Shown piece after piece: positions 53,734-63,154 of a stretch of DNA of 64,000 bases. The DNA is from Devosia sp. GTDB taxonomy: Bacteria > Pseudomonadota > Alphaproteobacteria > Rhizobiales > Devosiaceae. The first letter of the stretch is position 1. Each line of letters starts with the position of its first letter. The position numbers and the translations under genes are program-made. The stretch covers positions 124,001 to 188,000 of the forward strand of contig NZ_JAGIAW010000005.1 in NCBI RefSeq assembly GCF_017744655.1, in the 5' to 3' direction. The notes below the pieces were generated by a model. That model was not told the DNA's origin. It made no database searches and saw nothing but the letters and a program-made list of their open reading frames with translations.

Positions 53734-54794
53734 GCCGAGACCTCCGCTTCCAGTCGATCGACCCAAAGCGCGCAGCCCGAGGCGGCGATGGGTGCGGTAG
53801 CGCCGAGGCGCTCCAACAGCCGATCATATTGTCCGCCCGAGGCGAGCACCGCACCGTTTCGACCGGTCATTTCGAAGACGATGCCTGTGTAGTAGTCGAG
53901 GCGCGGCGAGAAACCCGCATCGAAGCTGACTTGGGCTTCGCCGAGCTTGTCGAGATGGCGGCGAATGGCGCGGATCGGGGCGCCGAGCATAAGCTTGTGG
54001 CTTTCGGCGAGGGCCTCGATCTGGCGCAGGGCAGAGAGCACATCGCCTGATATGGCGAGATAGTCACGCAGCAGTTTCAGCGTTTGGGCCGGCACATGAG
54101 CGGCATCGAGCGCCTGCTGTTCGAGGTAGCGATCGGCGATTTCTTCGGGCGTACGGCCTTCAGAAAGGCTGAGGCCAGAAGACACCATACGGGCCGTAAC
54201 ATCTTCGATCAGCACATCGCGCGTGGGCTGCTCCTGCCTCGGAGAGTCGTGCGCCGCTTCAAGCCGCGCCAGCAGGCGTTCCATGGCTTCGGTGTGGCCA
54301 AACCGGTGGCGGATGCGCGGACGCCAGGCGGCGGGCATATCGGCCTGCACAAGCAGCGCTTCGAAGAGACCAACGCCGCCAAGCCGAATATGGGTAGGCA
54401 GGCCATAAATGGAGAGGGCGGCGCGAGCGAAGGTAAAAACCTGGTCGAGCGCCACTTCGCCATCGGGTTGCGCCAAGAGTTCGATACCGGCCTGGTCGAA
54501 TTCCGCGGGGCCGGTTTCGCGCTGGCGAAAGATTGGGCCGAGATAGGTGAAGGCGGCCGGCTGGCGCGTGCCATCGGCAATATAGTCGCGGACGATGGGC
54601 AGGGTGAATTCGGGCCGCAGGCAGTGTTCGGCGCCGGTCAGGTCGGCGGTGAGCAGCAGGCGGCGGCCGAACTCTTCACCGGCGAGATCAAAATAGGGAT
54701 CGGCCGGCAAGAGCAGCGGCGGCGTCGCCCGACAGCCGCCCTGAGCTTCGACAAGGGCTTCGAGCTGGGCCCGGCGCATAGCGGCGTTCGTCAT
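53730..54794 (-). CDS. hisZ: HisZ, regulatory subunit of ATP phosphoribosyltransferase
   Basis: A 354-residue HisRS paralogue without tRNA-charging ability. It keeps the class II core: LRPEFTLPIVRDYIADG, TYLGPIFRQRETGPAEFDQ and ASGGQYDRL. It binds histidine and gives allosteric control to short HisG. The ATG at 54794 has GGAG upstream. It is between hisG and hisS. Confidence 0.94.
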   Translation of the reverse strand: MTNAAMRRAQLEALVEAQGGCRATPPLLLPADPYFDLAGEEFGRRLLLTADLTGAEHCLRPEFTLPIVRDYIADGTRQPAAFTYLGPIFRQRETGPAEFDQAGIELLAQPDGEVALDQVFTFARAALSIYGLPTHIRLGGVGLFEALLVQADMPAAWRPRIRHRFGHTEAMERLLARLEAAHDSPRQEQPTRDVLIEDVTARMVSSGLSLSEGRTPEEIADRYLEQQALDAAHVPAQTLKLLRDYLAISGDVLSALRQIEALAESHKLMLGAPIRAIRRHLDKLGEAQVSFDAGFSPRLDYYTGIVFEMTGRNGAVLASGGQYDRLLERLGATAPIAASGCALWVDRLEAEVSA

Positions 54795-54805
54795 GGCTCT
54801 TTCTC

Positions 54806-54932
54806 CACCTCTCCCTTGGGGGAGAGGTCGGCGCACAGCGCCGGGTGAGGGGGCCTTTCACATACACTTTGCGGGCCGAAGGCTCCCACACCCGACCCCT
54901 GCGGGTCGACCTCTCCCCCAAAGGGAGAGGTG
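54806..54932. repeat. Inverted repeat element between hisZ and hisS, family B
   Basis: Arms of about 25 bp (54806-54830 and 54907-54932, differing by one inserted base) each made of CACCTCTCCC and GGGGGAGAGG parts, flanking about 76 bp that contains a GGGTGAGGGGG-like segment also seen at 34150-34290. Likely a mobile-type palindromic repeat that could also end transcription. Confidence 0.78.
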
Positions 54933-54963
54933 AAGGCGGTGCATGCCGAAAAGCCCATCAACA

Positions 54964-56379
54964 TCACTCGCTCAGCAACTTCTGGATGGCCGAAACCAGG
55001 TCTTCGCGCTTGATCTCGAACTGGCCGGGACGCGAGGCTTTCCATTCGGCATTGTCGGTAATGCCTTCGGCGGCCTCTTTGCCGGCAACCAGATCCTTGA
55101 TCTGCAGAATGCCCTGTTCGCGTTCCTGGCTGCCTTCAATGATGACAGCAGGCGCATTGCGCTTATCGGCGTATGATACCTGCTTGCCGAAGTTCTTGGT
55201 GGAACCAAGGAACATTTCGGCGCGAATACCGGCCTTGCGCAGCTCGGACACCATGGCCTGGTAACGGGCGGTCTGGTCTTTGTCCATGACGAGGACAACC
55301 ACGGGACCGACGGGCTCTTTCGAACCAAGATTGCCGGTCAGCTTCAGCGCATTGGCAAGGCGCGAGACACCGATGGAAAAGCCCGTGGCCGGAACCGGCT
55401 CGCGGCGGAAGCGAGAGACGAGGCCATCATAGCGGCCACCGCCACCAACGGAGCCGAAGACGACGTCCTGGCCTTTTTCGTTCTGCACCTTGAAGGTCAG
55501 TTCGATCTCAAAGACCGGGCCTGTATAATATTCGAGGCCGCGAACGACGGAGGGGTCGATCTTGATTTTTTCCGGGCCATAGCCGGCAGCATCGAAGAGC
55601 GCCTGCATGGTGTTGAGTTCGGCAACACCTTCATTATCGGCGGGCGGTTTGCCGGCGACATAGTCGAGCACCACGGCGGCCTGGGCATCGTCGAGACCGG
55701 CGCCTTTGGTGAAATCGCCGCTTTCATCCTTGCGACCGGCGCCAAGCAACAGTTTGACCCCTTCAGGGCCGAACTTGTCGAGTTTGTCGACAGCGCGGAG
55801 CACGCTCAGCTTCTGCTCGTCCGAGGTGACGCCAGCGGCTTCGAGCACGCCGTCGAGCACCTTGCGGTTGTTGACCCGTACGACATATTTGCCGCCGAGC
55901 CCCAGCGCATCCATGACGTCAGCCATCATCATGCACATTTCAGCATCGGCTTCGGCGCCCGGCGCACCGACGGTGTCGGCGTCGAACTGCATGAACTGGC
56001 GGAAACGGCCCGGACCGGGCTTTTCGTTGCGGAACACATAGCCCTGTCGGTAGGACCGATAGGGCTTTGGCAGCGTTTCGAAATTTTCGGCAAAGTAGCG
56101 GGCGAGCGGCGCGGTGAGATCATAGCGCAGGCTCATCCACTGCTCGTCATCGTCCTGCAGCGAAAAAACGCCGGCATTGGGCCGGTCGGTATCGGGCAGG
56201 AATTTGCCGAGCGTTTCGGTGAATTCGAAGAGCGGGGTTTCGACGGGGTCGAAGCCATAGCGCTCATATACCTTTCGGATCGTCTCGATCATCTGGCCGA
56301 CCGCAGCGATATCGCCGGGCGTGCGGTCTTCGAAACCGCGCGGCAGGCGGGGATTTATCAGCTTGGTCTTTTCGGTCAT
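54964..56379 (-). CDS. hisS: Histidyl-tRNA synthetase
   Basis: A 471-residue class II synthetase, longer than the E. coli enzyme (424), typical of the alphaproteobacterial branch. [15 protein letters not shown] at the start, [15 protein letters not shown] (motif 2 region), [32 protein letters not shown] and GGGGRYDGL (motif 3). Upstream of hisZ on the same strand. The matching tRNA-His is at 60070-60146. No clear Shine-Dalgarno site before the ATG. Confidence 0.96.
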   Translation of the reverse strand: MTEKTKLINPRLPRGFEDRTPGDIAAVGQMIETIRKVYERYGFDPVETPLFEFTETLGKFLPDTDRPNAGVFSLQDDDEQWMSLRYDLTAPLARYFAENFETLPKPYRSYRQGYVFRNEKPGPGRFRQFMQFDADTVGAPGAEADAEMCMMMADVMDALGLGGKYVVRVNNRKVLDGVLEAAGVTSDEQKLSVLRAVDKLDKFGPEGVKLLLGAGRKDESGDFTKGAGLDDAQAAVVLDYVAGKPPADNEGVAELNTMQALFDAAGYGPEKIKIDPSVVRGLEYYTGPVFEIELTFKVQNEKGQDVVFGSVGGGGRYDGLVSRFRREPVPATGFSIGVSRLANALKLTGNLGSKEPVGPVVVLVMDKDQTARYQAMVSELRKAGIRAEMFLGSTKNFGKQVSYADKRNAPAVIIEGSQEREQGILQIKDLVAGKEAAEGITDNAEWKASRPGQFEIKREDLVSAIQKLLSE

Positions 56380-56552
56380 CGGAACAACTCTGGGAGGCGG
56401 GCGCAGGCTAGGTTTTTTGCACGACAGCGCGCGCCAAAACCTTTCCCCCTTCGGGACCCCTGCTCTAGCCCATCGGTTTTGGGGAAACAACAGGTTGGAC
56501 AGCTATTGGTGGGTTGGCAGCGGCCGGGGAGGTCCCCGGCCGCCAAGGGCGC

Positions 56553-56813
56553 TCACGTCACCCTCCGGCCTTTTCGATGCGGAATCAGAGAGGCCGTCGG
56601 AATAGTGTGCCACTGGATGGGTTCTGCGACTGGCGGCAGGCCGACATCTTCCCGCAGATAGGCGGGCAGTTCGGACGGCACGCGGGGCCGGTTCCACCAG
56701 GCGCCGAGTGCTGCGGCCAGCACCGGCACGAGACCGCGCTGGTGCACGGCATCGGCGATAGAGAATTCAAGGCGCAGCACGACGCTGCGCTCGGAAAGCG
56801 CGTTTGGAGACAT
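56553..56813 (-). CDS. Small protein, DUF1127-like ending
   Basis: An 86-residue protein. VPSELPAYLREDVGLPP resembles the short motif of DUF1127 proteins (a YLREDVGL-like core), but the rest does not match; call it hypothetical. GGAG lies 6 bases before the ATG at 56813, which supports that start over an upstream TTG. About 170 bp from hisS. Confidence 0.6.
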   Translation of the reverse strand: MSPNALSERSVVLRLEFSIADAVHQRGLVPVLAAALGAWWNRPRVPSELPAYLREDVGLPPVAEPIQWHTIPTASLIPHRKGRRVT

Positions 56814-57285
56814 CTTTTGCTCCGGCAAGGGGCAACCCTGCCGGCCTCATTGGTTATGAAGGAAGGAAAAAAGCGGAGAACGGACGCAATACGAGTCGGT
56901 CTACGCTTCAGCAGGAGTTGGACGATCCGCGGGCAAAGAACCCGGAAGACTTACCGAAGGCTGAGTTAGCCTTGTACCGGACCTCGGTTGGTACGGGTAA
57001 GATGATGCCAATTCCCCGAATGGCGGACAAACATGGCTTTCATGTAAAGTGCCTCCCTCGGTTGGCAGATGCGGACATTGGGCTTCTAGATCGCGTGTCC
57101 GTGATCGGCAAGCGCAAAGTGGGACAGTCTGTCGCAGGCGGCTTTCGTGTTGCTCCGAAGCAACAGAACGACACAGGTGCTTAACCGCCTGCTAACTCTC
57201 ATTTCTATCGCTTCCTTTACCATGCCGATTGACCGGTCCTTGGGGCTTCCCGGGCACAATTGGCAGTGGTGCCAAAGGGGGCTCG
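56814..57285. other. Gene-poor stretch before the L,D-transpeptidase
   Basis: 472 bp without a convincing gene. A 126-codon plus-strand frame (56804-57184) exists but its third-codon-position G+C is far below that of neighbours, and no ribosome site or known domain is seen. G+C looks lower than around it. Possibly a decayed gene, a small RNA or just a promoter region. Confidence 0.4.
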
Positions 57286-57921
57286 ATGGTCATGGTCAAG
57301 ACAATGCGGTTGGTTGGTCTGGGTTTTGCGGTGGCGGCAATGATGCTGTCCCAGGTTGCACCCGGCTTTGCGGATTCTCGTTTCCAGCCCGGCTGGCGCT
57401 TCGCGCCACCGCCCGGCGTGACCCTCACCAACCAGCGCCCGCGACACGCCCTGGCGCTGCAGGCGAGCGGCCAGGTTCAGCCGGTCTATCTCCGGCAGGT
57501 GGTTCCCTACCCCACAGGCGAGCGCTCCGGCACGATCGTGGTCGATACCTCGTCGCATTTTCTTTATTTCGTTCTCGGCGACGGGCGGGCGCTGCGCTAC
57601 GGCATCGGCGTTGCCCGCGATGGCTTTGAATGGAGCGGCACGCACCGCGTCTCGCGCAAGGCGGAATGGCCGGGCTGGACGCCACCGGCCGAAATGCGCA
57701 AGCGCCAGCCGGGCCTGCCGGCGCATATGGAAGGCGGCCCCAACAATCCGCTCGGCGCCCGCGCGCTTTATCTCGGTTCGACCCTTTATCGCATCCACGG
57801 TACCAATGAGCCCTGGAGCATCGGCCAGAACGTATCCTCGGGCTGTATTCGCATGGTCAACGAAGACGTGATCGATCTCTACGGTCGTGTGCAATTGAAC
57901 ACAAAAGTGGTGGTTCTTTAG
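57286..57921 (+). CDS. L,D-transpeptidase (YkuD domain)
   Basis: A 211-residue periplasmic peptidoglycan cross-linker. Signal peptide ends near PGFA. The YkuD catalytic motif is HGTNEPWSIGQNVSSGCIRM, with the His, Ser and nucleophile Cys of HxxN...SxGCxR, about residues 167-186. Such enzymes make 3-3 links or attach proteins to the wall. AGGGGG precedes the ATG. The pilus-like gene starts 49 bp downstream. Confidence 0.93.
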   Translation: MVMVKTMRLVGLGFAVAAMMLSQVAPGFADSRFQPGWRFAPPPGVTLTNQRPRHALALQASGQVQPVYLRQVVPYPTGERSGTIVVDTSSHFLYFVLGDGRALRYGIGVARDGFEWSGTHRVSRKAEWPGWTPPAEMRKRQPGLPAHMEGGPNNPLGARALYLGSTLYRIHGTNEPWSIGQNVSSGCIRMVNEDVIDLYGRVQLNTKVVVL

Positions 57922-57970
57922 CAAGGATTTGGCGGCAAAACTCCGAGCACCCGACTGAGGGAGCTGTCGC

Positions 57971-60019
57971 ATGGCGTCAACACTGACTTTTCTCTCATCC
58001 TTCCGGCGTTTCCTCGCCGACGAGCGCGGTGCCTTTGCCGTCATGTTCGGCGTCATGGCGATCGTCCTCGTCGCGCTTGGCGGCGCGGTGGTCGACTATG
58101 TCACCCTCGAACAGGGCCGCAACCGGGCCCAGCTCGCGCTTGACGCCGCAGCGCTGGCCCTGCAGCCGCGCGTTTTCGAGGACGATTTCGATCAGGCGGA
58201 AGTTCAAGAACTGGCGCAGGCCTTCCTCAACGAACGCATTGGGCGCAGCGACGTCGTTGCGGAGATTGTGACGACCCGCGGCAATGAAGAGGAAGGGTCG
58301 CTGTATTTTCAGGCGCGCATTAAGGTCCCTACGATCTTTGTCGCCTTGGTCGGCGTGCCGGAGCTCGATGCCGCAATCGAATCGGAAGCGACGCGCAAGA
58401 AACTGGCGCTCGAAGTGGTCATGGTGCTCGATAATTCGGGCTCGATGAAAGACGAAAACCGCATGACGAACCTCATCGACGCGGCTAAGTGTGCGACCTA
58501 CATTTTGATGTACACTGCGGTTCAGGACGCGGGGAAGAACAACAGTACTTGCGTACCAACCGCGGACGCAGACCTCGTTGAAGACGTTCGCATCGGCATC
58601 GTACCATTCACCATGTTTGTGAATGTAGGTGCGAGCAATGCCAATGCGGCCTGGATAGACAGGACCGGCGCATCTTCAATACATTTCGATAATTTCGACA
58701 ACGACGATGATGAAGACAGGCTTGTCCTGACATCAGGAACGTATTCCTTCCCCACACGGCAGACCCTGCTGGCAGCTACCGGACAGACGTGGCGCGGCTG
58801 TGTAGACTCCCGTCCTCATATCAAGACGGGCTCCGAACCGTCAGAATATCTTGATACGGATGACAGTCTTCCCGTTAGCGGCGATACGCTCTTCGTGCCG
58901 CAGTTTTCGCCCGACCTAGCATCGGGCACCGGCGGCAACAATTACATAAACAACACCACTGCGATCATCCATTCGACCTATCTCAACACCATTGGTTGGG
59001 GAACGGCAAATGCTGACAGCCCTGCCGTCTGCGACCGCCCAGCACAGGGCGCAACACGCTGCAACATTGAAGAGCAACGAACCAAGTCGAATGGTACCTG
59101 GGGGAAAGAGGTCCTCACAAAGGGAACAGTCAGCAGTAGCTCGCCAATCAATTTTGTCAGTAACACGTTGTACCCGAATGCGTTCTACGGCCGTCTTCCA
59201 CCCAACTGCGCTTGTCGCAGCGGCATCACCTACACAAGCTGGACAGGATCGGGTAACACGCAGACCCGCACCGGCTACTGCGGCAGCTTCGTTCCGTTCG
59301 GGCTTTCAACACGGGAGTTGCAGGAGCGCGTCTGCAAGTATCATCAGGGTATCGGCACGCAGGGATTCTCGTCGGGCCCGAACGCGGATTGTACACGCAC
59401 CGCCATCCTGCCGCTGACGAATGTCCCCAAGACCGTCATTGACACGATCGGAGGCATGACGGCCGAAGGCGGTACCAATATACACGAGGGTGCGGCTTGG
59501 GGCTTCCGAGCACTGACACCAACGGAGCCCTTCACCGAGGGCGGCGCATTCGAAGACAAGTCGATCAAGAAGGTCATGATCATCATGACCGACGGCGAAA
59601 ACACTGACTACAACCTATCGAACTACTGCAATGACGCGATGCGGACGCTCAATGGCAAATGCTACAACACCGCCTATGGCTTCCCCTACAATTCGCGAAA
59701 TGCCAGCACAACCTCGACCAGCGGGGGAAACGTCAATCGGCTAGGCATTATGAATGCCAGCAATGCCCAGCTCGTTGAGCAGATGAATCAACGCACTGCC
59801 GACACTTGCGCGAATGCCAAGGCCGCTGGCATCGAAATTTACACGATTGGGCTGGCGACCAACAAGGTCTCGCAGAGTACGACAGAAGTCGTGCAGGCCA
59901 TGTTGAGAGGATGCGCCTCGACTGCGGACAAGGCTGAATTTCCAGAGGCATCAAGCGACCTGAAAGACGAATTTGCCGAGATCGCCAACGAACTCTCGGC
60001 CCTGCGCCTCGCCCTCTAG
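57971..60019 (+). CDS. TadG-like pilus-assembly protein with von Willebrand A domain
   Basis: A 682-residue protein. Residues 1-60 are a TadE/TadG-like start: FLADERGAFAVMFGVMAIVL then ALGGAVVDYVTLEQGRNRAQ. Residues about 145-680 form a VWA domain with MIDAS DNSGSM at the front and IIMTDGENTDYN later, interrupted by a long Cys-rich, Thr/Ser/Asn-rich insert. At least ten Cys suggest disulfides outside the cytoplasm. No other tad genes are in the window. The insert has lower G+C and looser codon use than neighbours. Confidence 0.85.
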   Translation: MASTLTFLSSFRRFLADERGAFAVMFGVMAIVLVALGGAVVDYVTLEQGRNRAQLALDAAALALQPRVFEDDFDQAEVQELAQAFLNERIGRSDVVAEIVTTRGNEEEGSLYFQARIKVPTIFVALVGVPELDAAIESEATRKKLALEVVMVLDNSGSMKDENRMTNLIDAAKCATYILMYTAVQDAGKNNSTCVPTADADLVEDVRIGIVPFTMFVNVGASNANAAWIDRTGASSIHFDNFDNDDDEDRLVLTSGTYSFPTRQTLLAATGQTWRGCVDSRPHIKTGSEPSEYLDTDDSLPVSGDTLFVPQFSPDLASGTGGNNYINNTTAIIHSTYLNTIGWGTANADSPAVCDRPAQGATRCNIEEQRTKSNGTWGKEVLTKGTVSSSSPINFVSNTLYPNAFYGRLPPNCACRSGITYTSWTGSGNTQTRTGYCGSFVPFGLSTRELQERVCKYHQGIGTQGFSSGPNADCTRTAILPLTNVPKTVIDTIGGMTAEGGTNIHEGAAWGFRALTPTEPFTEGGAFEDKSIKKVMIIMTDGENTDYNLSNYCNDAMRTLNGKCYNTAYGFPYNSRNASTTSTSGGNVNRLGIMNASNAQLVEQMNQRTADTCANAKAAGIEIYTIGLATNKVSQSTTEVVQAMLRGCASTADKAEFPEASSDLKDEFAEIANELSALRLAL

Positions 60020-60069
60020 GGCAGCGCAGCCGAACACACGGGGCGAACAAACCAAATTTTGGGGGAAGG

Positions 60070-60146
60070 TGGTACCGCCTCCCCGGATCGAACGGGGGAC
60101 CTCTAGATCCACAATCTAGCGCTCTAACCAACTGAGCTAAGGCGGC
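60070..60146 (-). tRNA. tRNA-His(GTG), alphaproteobacterial type
   Basis: 77 nt including encoded CCA. Arms: acceptor GCCGCCT/AGGCGGT, D stem GCTC/GAGC, anticodon stem CTAGA/TCTAG around TTGTGGA (anticodon GTG), T stem CCCCG/CGGGG around TTCGATC. Position 1 is G and pairs with U72; discriminator is A73; the base before position 1 is T, so no G-1 is encoded. This differs from the usual G-1:C73 identity and matches the group of alphaproteobacteria with divergent HisRS. Confidence 0.95.
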
Positions 60147-60403
60147 ATATCGCAGTGGCGCCACAGGTGGCTGCCGAAAGCGGGCGGAACATAGGTCGAG
60201 ATCGTCACAATGACAAGCACCGATTTTGCCCCTGTGGACAGATGCGACGGAGCGCGCCTTCAACCAATTGCAGTGGGGCTTGTGACCATTCCTTAGGACC
60301 TCGCATTTAACCATGGCGACGATTGAATGGGCGGGATGCGTGCCACGGGCTGGATTCGTTTTCAGCGGCACGATAATGAAGAACACTTAAAGAACTCTCG
60401 AAA

Positions 60404-60424
60404 ATTGTGCCGATCTGGCACAAT
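60404..60424. promoter_or_regulatory. Palindrome ATTGTGCC-N5-GGCACAAT
   Basis: Perfect 8-bp arms, 25 bp before the chosen start of the kinase-like gene. The 303-bp gap from 60147 otherwise shows no gene. Binding protein unknown; a transcription-factor operator is the simplest reading. Confidence 0.6.
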
Positions 60425-60449
60425 CACAAATGGCCTCAAAACGCTGTCT

Positions 60450-63023
60450 ATGAATGCCGAGTGGACCACATCGCCGAATGCCCGCCGGGTGCTGCAGCAC
60501 GCGCAAGACGCGCGGCCGGCTTGGCTATGGTCGCAGGATGGTCAGCGCCTGATCTGGTCGAACCCGGCCGCCGCCCTGTTTCTGGGCAAACTCAAGAAAA
60601 GCGGATTGAGGTTGGCCCCGCTCGCCGTGCCGCTCAAGGGCCAGGTGGCGCGCACCATCAGGCTTGGGTCGCCCGGTCGCACGAGCCTGGCGCGCATCCA
60701 GTTCAATGCCGGCGACAAGCCGGCCTCGGCGACCTGTGCCACTACGCCTCTGGTGCTCGAAGGCGAGGAAACCTGGCTGCTCATCGTTTCGGTCGATCCC
60801 ATCGAACTCGAAATTCTCGCCGCATCCGGCGTCCTGCAAGGTCGTGCGGCAGGAGAAGCCCGGCCGGCCGAACAGGCCACGGTGGCTGACGAGCCGGCCG
60901 CGCAAGAGGACGACGTAGTCCCGCAGCCCACCGCTGCTCCAGAAGAACCCCAGATGCTCGAAACGTCTCCTGAAGCTGCGGCGCCTGTCGAGGATGCAGG
61001 CGAGCCGGAAGACGAGCTCCCCAGCGTCACGCAGACCGCCATCGCGGCCGACGATTCCTATGCCCGCGAATTGCACGATTGGCAGGATGCGGACCCGGAA
61101 ACGGTCTATGCACCGGCCGAGGAGCCGGCAGTTTTCACCGATGAGGTGGATACTTCGGACCTCGACGAAGAAGACGAACCTGCGCAAACCGAGCCTGCAA
61201 CTGCCGGAGAGAGCGACGAGCGCCCGCTTTTCCGCAGCCTCAGCGCCTTGGTGGACCGTCTCGCGGCCGACGAAGACCTTTATACTCCGCTCAATGAAGC
61301 GGATGACGAGGTTCCCCTCTCGCCTGCCCCTGAAGAATCTGCACAGCCAGACGACACGCCCCCGCGCCTCTTCAAGATCACCGGCCGCGGCTTCCGCGCC
61401 AGCGCGCGCCCGCCGGCACTCGAAGAACGACCGGAGGACGATTCGCTCTTTCCGGCGGGAACCGAACCAGAAATCGCCCACGACCTGGTCGAGCGCGTGT
61501 CGCGCTACAATTTCGACGAGCTGTCGCGCATTCTCAATGATCGCGTAGGCCTTCAAGGAACGACCCAACCGGCCGTGCCGGCAACGACCGAAACCGGCTC
61601 AGAAAAGCCCGGTGGCTCGCTTGTCAGTCTCGGCGGCGAGACGCTGGTGCTCAATCGCCTGCCGCTCGGCATTCTGGTCTTCCGCGACCAGCAGATCCTC
61701 TTTGCCAACCGCGCCATTACCGAAATGGTCGGCTATGAATCCGTCGAGGCCTTGCGTCTCGCTGGCCTCACCGCCATTTTCCCGGCGAGCAATGGCGAGC
61801 AGGATGCAGGCCCGGTCAATCATTTGGTGCAGCGCGATGGGACGCTGGTTCCAGTGACGGCACGCCTGCAATCGACCTCCTGGCAGGGCCGCCCCGCACT
61901 GATGCTTTCGGCCAGCACCACCGAAGTGCGCACCGGTCATGAAGACGCTGTCCGCGCCTTTGCCCAGGCTTTTGCCGAATTGCGCGGCGATGGCTTTGTC
62001 GAATTGAGCCGCACTGGCGTCGTCCGGTTGGCCGATTCCTCGGCCTCGGCAGCTCTCGGCGCGGGCAGCACTATTTTGGGTAAACCGCTCTCGGCGTTAA
62101 TTTCATCCGAAGATGGCTTTGCCCTGCGCGGCTTCCTCGAACGCCCCGGGCGCTTCGCCGAGACGGAGCGTCCAGCCGTCATCCTGCGCTCTGGAGACAA
62201 CAAGTCGGAAATCGTCCTTTTCGCCCAGGGTCAGGCCGGCATCGTCAGCGGCTATTTTGCCATGGTGCGGCCGCGCAATGTCGCGCCGCGCCGCGCCCTT
62301 GGTACGCCCGATGCCGATCCGGCCCTGCTCGCCCGCATTGGGCGGGGTGTCAGGCGACCGCTCAATACCATTATCGGCTTTGCCGAACTGCTGCGCAGCA
62401 AGGCCTTTGGTGAACTCGGCGACGAGCGCTACGAAGCCTATGCCGAGGACATTGCCGCCGCCGGCAATGACATCGCGGCGCTGGTGGATGAGCTTGAAGA
62501 CTATGCGCGCCTGCGTGAGGGAAAATATCTCGCCGAACGCGCCAGCCTTGATCTGACGGAGCTCTTGGAAACCTGCGTGCTGCGCATCCGCAACCAGGCC
62601 AATGCCGGGCGGATCATCGTGCGCAATGCCATTTCCGAAACGCTGCCGCGCGTAACAGCCGATCGGGCGTCGCTGGCGCAGGCCGTGCTTAACCTCCTCG
62701 CCAGCGCCATCGACCAGAGCCCGGTGGGCAGCACGGTCGTCATTTCGGCGCAGTTGCTCGATGATGGTGGGATCGCGATCCATGTCCGCGACAATTCCAA
62801 TCACGCCGTGGACATGGCCGAGCGCTTCGTGGTGTTCCGCGATGGCCTGAGCAAGTCCGGACAGGCGCTCGCGCCGGTTCGCTCCAGCGTCGGCCTGGCG
62901 CTTACCCGCTCGCTCCTCGCGGTCAATGCGGTCTCGCTCTCGGTTGATCCCGCGGGCGAAAATGGCGTGCTGTTTTCGCTCCGCATCCCGGCCGATCTCG
63001 TGGACAATCTGCCGACCGAGTAG
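60450..63023 (+). CDS. PAS-containing histidine-kinase homologue lacking the phospho-His
   Basis: An 857-residue protein. Residues 1-130 are a first sensor-like region (ARPAWLWSQDGQRLIWSNPA), 140-380 an acidic disordered linker, about 390-495 a PAS domain (LPLGILVFRDQQILFANRAI), 620-690 a HisKA-like helix pair and 735-855 a HATPase-like domain. At the H-box the sequence reads IGRGVRRPLNTIIGFAELL: Arg632 replaces His. The N-box (NLLASAIDQSP) and G1 box (RDNSNHAVD) are also degraded. It is probably a signalling pseudokinase or scaffold, reminiscent of DivL-type proteins. The start at 60450 lacks a Shine-Dalgarno site; ATG 60327 is an alternative. Confidence 0.82.
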   Translation: MNAEWTTSPNARRVLQHAQDARPAWLWSQDGQRLIWSNPAAALFLGKLKKSGLRLAPLAVPLKGQVARTIRLGSPGRTSLARIQFNAGDKPASATCATTPLVLEGEETWLLIVSVDPIELEILAASGVLQGRAAGEARPAEQATVADEPAAQEDDVVPQPTAAPEEPQMLETSPEAAAPVEDAGEPEDELPSVTQTAIAADDSYARELHDWQDADPETVYAPAEEPAVFTDEVDTSDLDEEDEPAQTEPATAGESDERPLFRSLSALVDRLAADEDLYTPLNEADDEVPLSPAPEESAQPDDTPPRLFKITGRGFRASARPPALEERPEDDSLFPAGTEPEIAHDLVERVSRYNFDELSRILNDRVGLQGTTQPAVPATTETGSEKPGGSLVSLGGETLVLNRLPLGILVFRDQQILFANRAITEMVGYESVEALRLAGLTAIFPASNGEQDAGPVNHLVQRDGTLVPVTARLQSTSWQGRPALMLSASTTEVRTGHEDAVRAFAQAFAELRGDGFVELSRTGVVRLADSSASAALGAGSTILGKPLSALISSEDGFALRGFLERPGRFAETERPAVILRSGDNKSEIVLFAQGQAGIVSGYFAMVRPRNVAPRRALGTPDADPALLARIGRGVRRPLNTIIGFAELLRSKAFGELGDERYEAYAEDIAAAGNDIAALVDELEDYARLREGKYLAERASLDLTELLETCVLRIRNQANAGRIIVRNAISETLPRVTADRASLAQAVLNLLASAIDQSPVGSTVVISAQLLDDGGIAIHVRDNSNHAVDMAERFVVFRDGLSKSGQALAPVRSSVGLALTRSLLAVNAVSLSVDPAGENGVLFSLRIPADLVDNLPTE

Positions 63024-63055
63024 AGCCGGGTCATTCTTCCCAAGGGAAATGGCGA

Positions 63056-63107
63056 TAGGCGAAAAGTTTAGCGCCCAATGCGGGTGCGCAAGCGCGAAAC
63101 TTTGCCT
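63056..63107. promoter_or_regulatory. Inverted repeat before the substrate-binding protein gene
   Basis: TAGGCGAAAAGTTT on the left pairs with AAACTTTGCCTA on the right apart from two extra bases, around a G+C-rich centre. A further short dyad GGCGCGG-AG-CCGCGCC is at 63121-63136. Both are in the leader of the transporter gene. Confidence 0.45.
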
Positions 63108-63154
63108 ATACCTAGCGAAAGGCGCGGAGCCGCGCCGACCTCTGGGAGACAGAT

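Noticed and set aside
56804..57184. 126-codon plus-strand frame
   Set aside because: Codon third positions are not GC-biased like real genes here, no ribosome site, no domain, and it overlaps the start of the supported minus-strand small gene.
57971..60019. Part of a mobile island because of lower G+C
   Set aside because: No integrase, IS, direct repeats or tRNA-end duplication found; the tRNA-His lies after the gene but no copy of its 3' end is seen nearby.
60404..60440. Sigma-54 promoter near TGGCAC before the pseudokinase
   Set aside because: The TTGC -12 element is missing at the required spacing; TGGCAC is simply part of the palindrome.
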